Shown piece after piece: positions 63,339 to 64,000 of a DNA stretch of 64,000 nucleotides. The translations under genes were made by a program, and so were the position numbers. The notes under the pieces are model-generated. The model worked only from the letters and a program-made list of their open reading frames with translations. It was not told the origin of the DNA and searched no databases. The DNA comes from Acholeplasma hippikon (GTDB lineage: Bacteria > Bacillota_I > Bacilli_A > Acholeplasmatales > Acholeplasmataceae): positions 1,302,001 to 1,366,000 of the forward strand of contig NZ_LR215050.1 of NCBI RefSeq assembly GCF_900660755.1. The letters are read 5' to 3'. How positions within the stretch are numbered: the first letter of the stretch is position 1; the number at the start of each line of letters is the position of its first letter.

Positions 63339-64000
63339 TTAAAAATCAAATTCGTATTTAATATAGTAGTTATATGGTTCATTCGCTTTAATGATTGGTA
63401 ATATGCTTTGTGGTTTTTGACATTCAATCGCAATCCCTGCATGAAGTGTATTAGCTAAGGCGTTAGTTAAATCATGGCTTGCACCTTTATTTTGAGTGTA
63501 AACTACTAAACTGTCATAATTAGAAAAAACATTCATTTTGATTTCTTTAGTACTTAATGTACATGCATAATTATCATTAAACATAAAGATACCATCAAGT
63601 TTGTTGTTTTCATTAATAACCAATTGTTTTTTGTTTCTATAGTCTCTATAGGTATTTTCCACACTAACCTTTTCAACAAAACGACCAATTTCATTTTGTG
63701 ACAAATAATATTCTGCATTAATGACTAATTCATGTGAACTTAAATTTTCTGTTTGATCTAAATTAAAGTAAGGATGGAAAGTCATATTAAGTAGTGAGTC
63801 TTCATCTGCAAGTGCTTCGTGTTTAACAACTAAACTAGTATCTTCTAAAGAGTAAGTTACTTTCGCACTTAAGTTACCTGTATATTGATCTTCATAACTA
63901 TTTACATTTAATGAAAATGAAATAGAAGTATCACTCATATTATCTAAAGTAAAATACTTAGCTGCAAATTTATTTGTACCACCGTGCATTAGTGATGCTT
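63339..64000 (-). CDS. Aldose 1-epimerase (mutarotase) family protein, N-terminus outside window
   Basis: About 220 residues of the C-terminal part. The frame runs off the window edge: codons before the ATG at 63989 read A-S-L, so the true start is upstream. HGGTNKFA, with the conserved HGG, MTFHPYFNL, whose His is the expected catalytic residue, and the late IAIECQKP, with the catalytic Glu, are the family landmarks. It interconverts alpha and beta anomers of galactose or related hexoses. Confidence 0.85.
   Translation of the reverse strand, partial: ASLMHGGTNKFAAKYFTLDNMSDTSISFSLNVNSYEDQYTGNLSAKVTYSLEDTSLVVKHEALADEDSLLNMTFHPYFNLDQTENLSSHELVINAEYYLSQNEIGRFVEKVSVENTYRDYRNKKQLVINENNKLDGIFMFNDNYACTLSTKEIKMNVFSNYDSLVVYTQNKGASHDLTNALANTLHAGIAIECQKPQSILPIIKANEPYNYYIKYEFDF

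Overview
The window is about 30% G+C, and its genes read with the standard code. TGA is a real stop (the zur-type regulator at 49713 and glmM at 61894 both end in TGA) and tryptophan is TGG, which argues against Mycoplasma or Spiroplasma. Paired PPi-type and ATP-type phosphofructokinases, glmM and glmU without murein genes in view, and many SipW-type secreted proteins point to a wall-less Mollicute of the Acholeplasma group. That assignment is inference; no rRNA or other phylogenetic marker is present.

Region 1 (1-29605) is one long plus-strand gene run with gaps of 10-38 bp. It holds a giant secreted protein, cut by the window edge, with GLUG modules, InlB/MucBP-like repeats and a C-terminal dockerin. 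Next is a 2613-aa membrane-anchored protein of cadherin-like repeats whose N-terminus looks cohesin-like. Then come a membrane protein with catalytically dead GGDEF and EAL domains, a membrane-tethered McrB/MoxR-like AAA+ ATPase, a coiled-coil partner, and a GGDEF-EAL protein with an intact EAL site. The layout resembles a c-di-GMP-controlled giant surface adhesion apparatus. A tRNA-Cys with promoter and terminator follows.

Region 2 (29800-38440, plus 45580-46149) is a candidate undescribed system. An AgrA/AgrC-like two-component system precedes two operons of BspA-type leucine-rich and small secreted proteins. One operon encodes a SipW-type signal peptidase fused to two YegP (DUF1508) domains. 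Six secreted proteins share SipW-type signal peptides. Upstream of all three transcription units lies the same gapless element of about 31-35 bp with half-sites 21 bp apart, the geometry of LytTR-regulator sites. I infer a peptide- or density-sensing switch controlling an extracellular fibre or matrix, loosely analogous to tapA-sipW-tasA.

Region 3 (37889-45512) is mixed: a GrpB-family protein, a small hypothetical, two copies of a divergent DegV / XRE-membrane-regulator module sharing one palindromic operator, a pirin with an A6-tract frameshift, a mini RNase III, a small membrane protein and a flotillin.

Region 4 (46387-49713) has ogt divergent from a complete zinc uptake operon (lipoprotein, ATPase, permease, Fur-family regulator) with two 21-bp Zur-type palindromes between them. 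A guanine-class riboswitch followed by a terminator then lies, unexpectedly, in front of alanine dehydrogenase.

Region 5 (51194-64000) has a Sel1-repeat protein, an O-antigen-polymerase-like membrane protein with a LysR regulator, pfp divergent from pfkA-pyk, a membrane nucleotide-sugar dehydratase, glmM-glmU, and the C-terminal part of an aldose 1-epimerase. Together these make UDP-GlcNAc and modified sugars for a surface glycan.
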